Assembly: GCF_028737255.1 (NCBI RefSeq)
Contig: NZ_JAQZAN010000018.1
Coordinates: forward strand, 62,001-126,000
Direction: 5' to 3'
From: Actinomycetospora straminea
Lineage (GTDB): Bacteria; Actinomycetota; Actinomycetes; Mycobacteriales; Pseudonocardiaceae
DNA: 64,000 nt
Of this stretch, positions 63,658-64,000 are shown in pieces; position 1 is the stretch's first letter; every line of letters begins with the position of its first letter. Below the pieces are notes generated by a model that saw only the letters and a list, made by a program, of their open reading frames with translations, did no database searches and was not told the DNA's origin. The position numbers and the translations under genes were made by a program.

Positions 63658-64000
63658 GTGGACCGGGTGGTGATCGGCGAGGCCGTCGAGCTGGACGTGC
63701 GCACCGCCCGGCTGCCCAGCCGCGCGCTCGGCCTCGCACTGGACGTGATCATCATGATCGCGCTGCTGGTGGCGGTGCTGCTGACGATGTCGCTGGCCGG
63801 GGCGGAGGTCGACGAGGCGCTCGGGGCGGCGGTCAGCATCGTCATCACGGTCGGCGTGTTCGTCGGCTACCCGCTGCTCTGGGAGACGCTGACGCGCGGC
63901 CGCTCGCCCGGGAAGTACGCGATGGGGCTGCGGGTGGTGCGCACCGACGGCGGGCCGATCGTGTTCCGCCACGCCCTGGCCCGCGCGCTGGCCGGGTTCA
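63658..64000 (+). CDS. RDD-family membrane protein, N-terminal part
   Basis: The first 114 codons, open to the right edge. It begins VDRVVIGEAVELDVRTARLPSRALGLALD, where the R-x-x-x-x-x-D pattern (SRALGLALD) is the RDD signature at the start of helix 1. Two hydrophobic helices follow (VIIMIALLVAVLLTMSLAG and VSIVITVGVFVGYPLLWE), then the loop RGRSPGKYAMGLRVVRTDGG typical of the family. Equivalent to Rv3695. GTG 63658 is preceded by CACGAT six bases upstream, so the mRNA may be leaderless. Confidence 0.88.
   Translation, partial: MDRVVIGEAVELDVRTARLPSRALGLALDVIIMIALLVAVLLTMSLAGAEVDEALGAAVSIVITVGVFVGYPLLWETLTRGRSPGKYAMGLRVVRTDGGPIVFRHALARALAGF

Overview
The window is very GC-rich chromosomal DNA of an actinobacterium, most likely of the Pseudonocardiaceae (Pseudonocardia/Actinomycetospora type). 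The evidence is the many GTG starts with G/C-biased third positions, an ergothioneine cluster (egtA-B-C-D), an XRE/DUF397 pair, DUF574 and DUF3097 proteins, a fabG-inhA-hemH block, and two MoxR/DUF58 loci arranged as in Mycobacterium (acn-ripA-moxR1 to inhA-hemH-Rv1487-Rv1488, and Rv3689 to Rv3695; this synteny is from memory). It reads as ordinary chromosome. I see no rRNA, tRNA, CRISPR array, insertion sequence, integrase or prophage gene.

Layout. 0-7 kb: start of a universal stress protein, a lycopene cyclase, an SDR, an ABC-F protein, a small helix-turn-helix protein and an ABC exporter behind a perfect 10-bp inverted repeat. 7-11.6 kb: egtABCD without egtE. 11.5-14.1 kb: a coupled operon of three roadblock/LC7-like proteins. 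14.3-17.4 kb: an XRE regulator, DUF397 protein and small Cys protein, then two methyltransferases. 17.3-24 kb: a flavin monooxygenase and a translationally coupled aldehyde dehydrogenase, APC permease and GMC oxidoreductase (choline-to-betaine or similar amino alcohol), then a HAD phosphatase. 24-29 kb: class I aldolase, siderophore-interacting protein with an IdeR-like box, aconitase. 29-38 kb: NlpC/P60 hydrolase, MoxR-DUF58-VWA, an esterase, fabG-inhA-hemH. 38-41 kb: MBL lactonase, iron alcohol dehydrogenase/transhydrogenase and a zinc-ribbon protein, plausibly for gamma-lactone use; a GabD-like dehydrogenase lies at 51-52 kb. 41-49 kb: DUF3097, NfeD-SPFH membrane pair, a clostridial-type GluRS, hydrolase, lipoprotein, DUF3616. 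49-55 kb: cytochrome oxidase subunit I, GabD, a CrtU-like carotenoid enzyme, lipoprotein, TVP38 and DUF1089 proteins. 55.7-64 kb: a membrane protein with a GYGQP-repeat tail, DUF4129-DUF4350-MoxR-DUF58, VOC-AraC-SpoIIM on the other strand, and the start of an RDD protein.

The most unusual signal is a set of long, near-perfect palindromes that do not behave like simple terminators. One (15-bp arms) sits in frame inside egtC exactly where the protein is longer than its homologues. A 23-bp palindrome occurs exactly, in opposite orientations, in the sip/acnA terminator and in frame inside a DUF4350 gene. A roughly 34-bp-arm palindrome forms the last codons of a DUF3616 gene. A fourth type flanks a hypothetical gene on both sides. 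Together they suggest dispersed palindromic elements able to enter coding sequence, similar in behaviour to Rickettsia palindromic elements.
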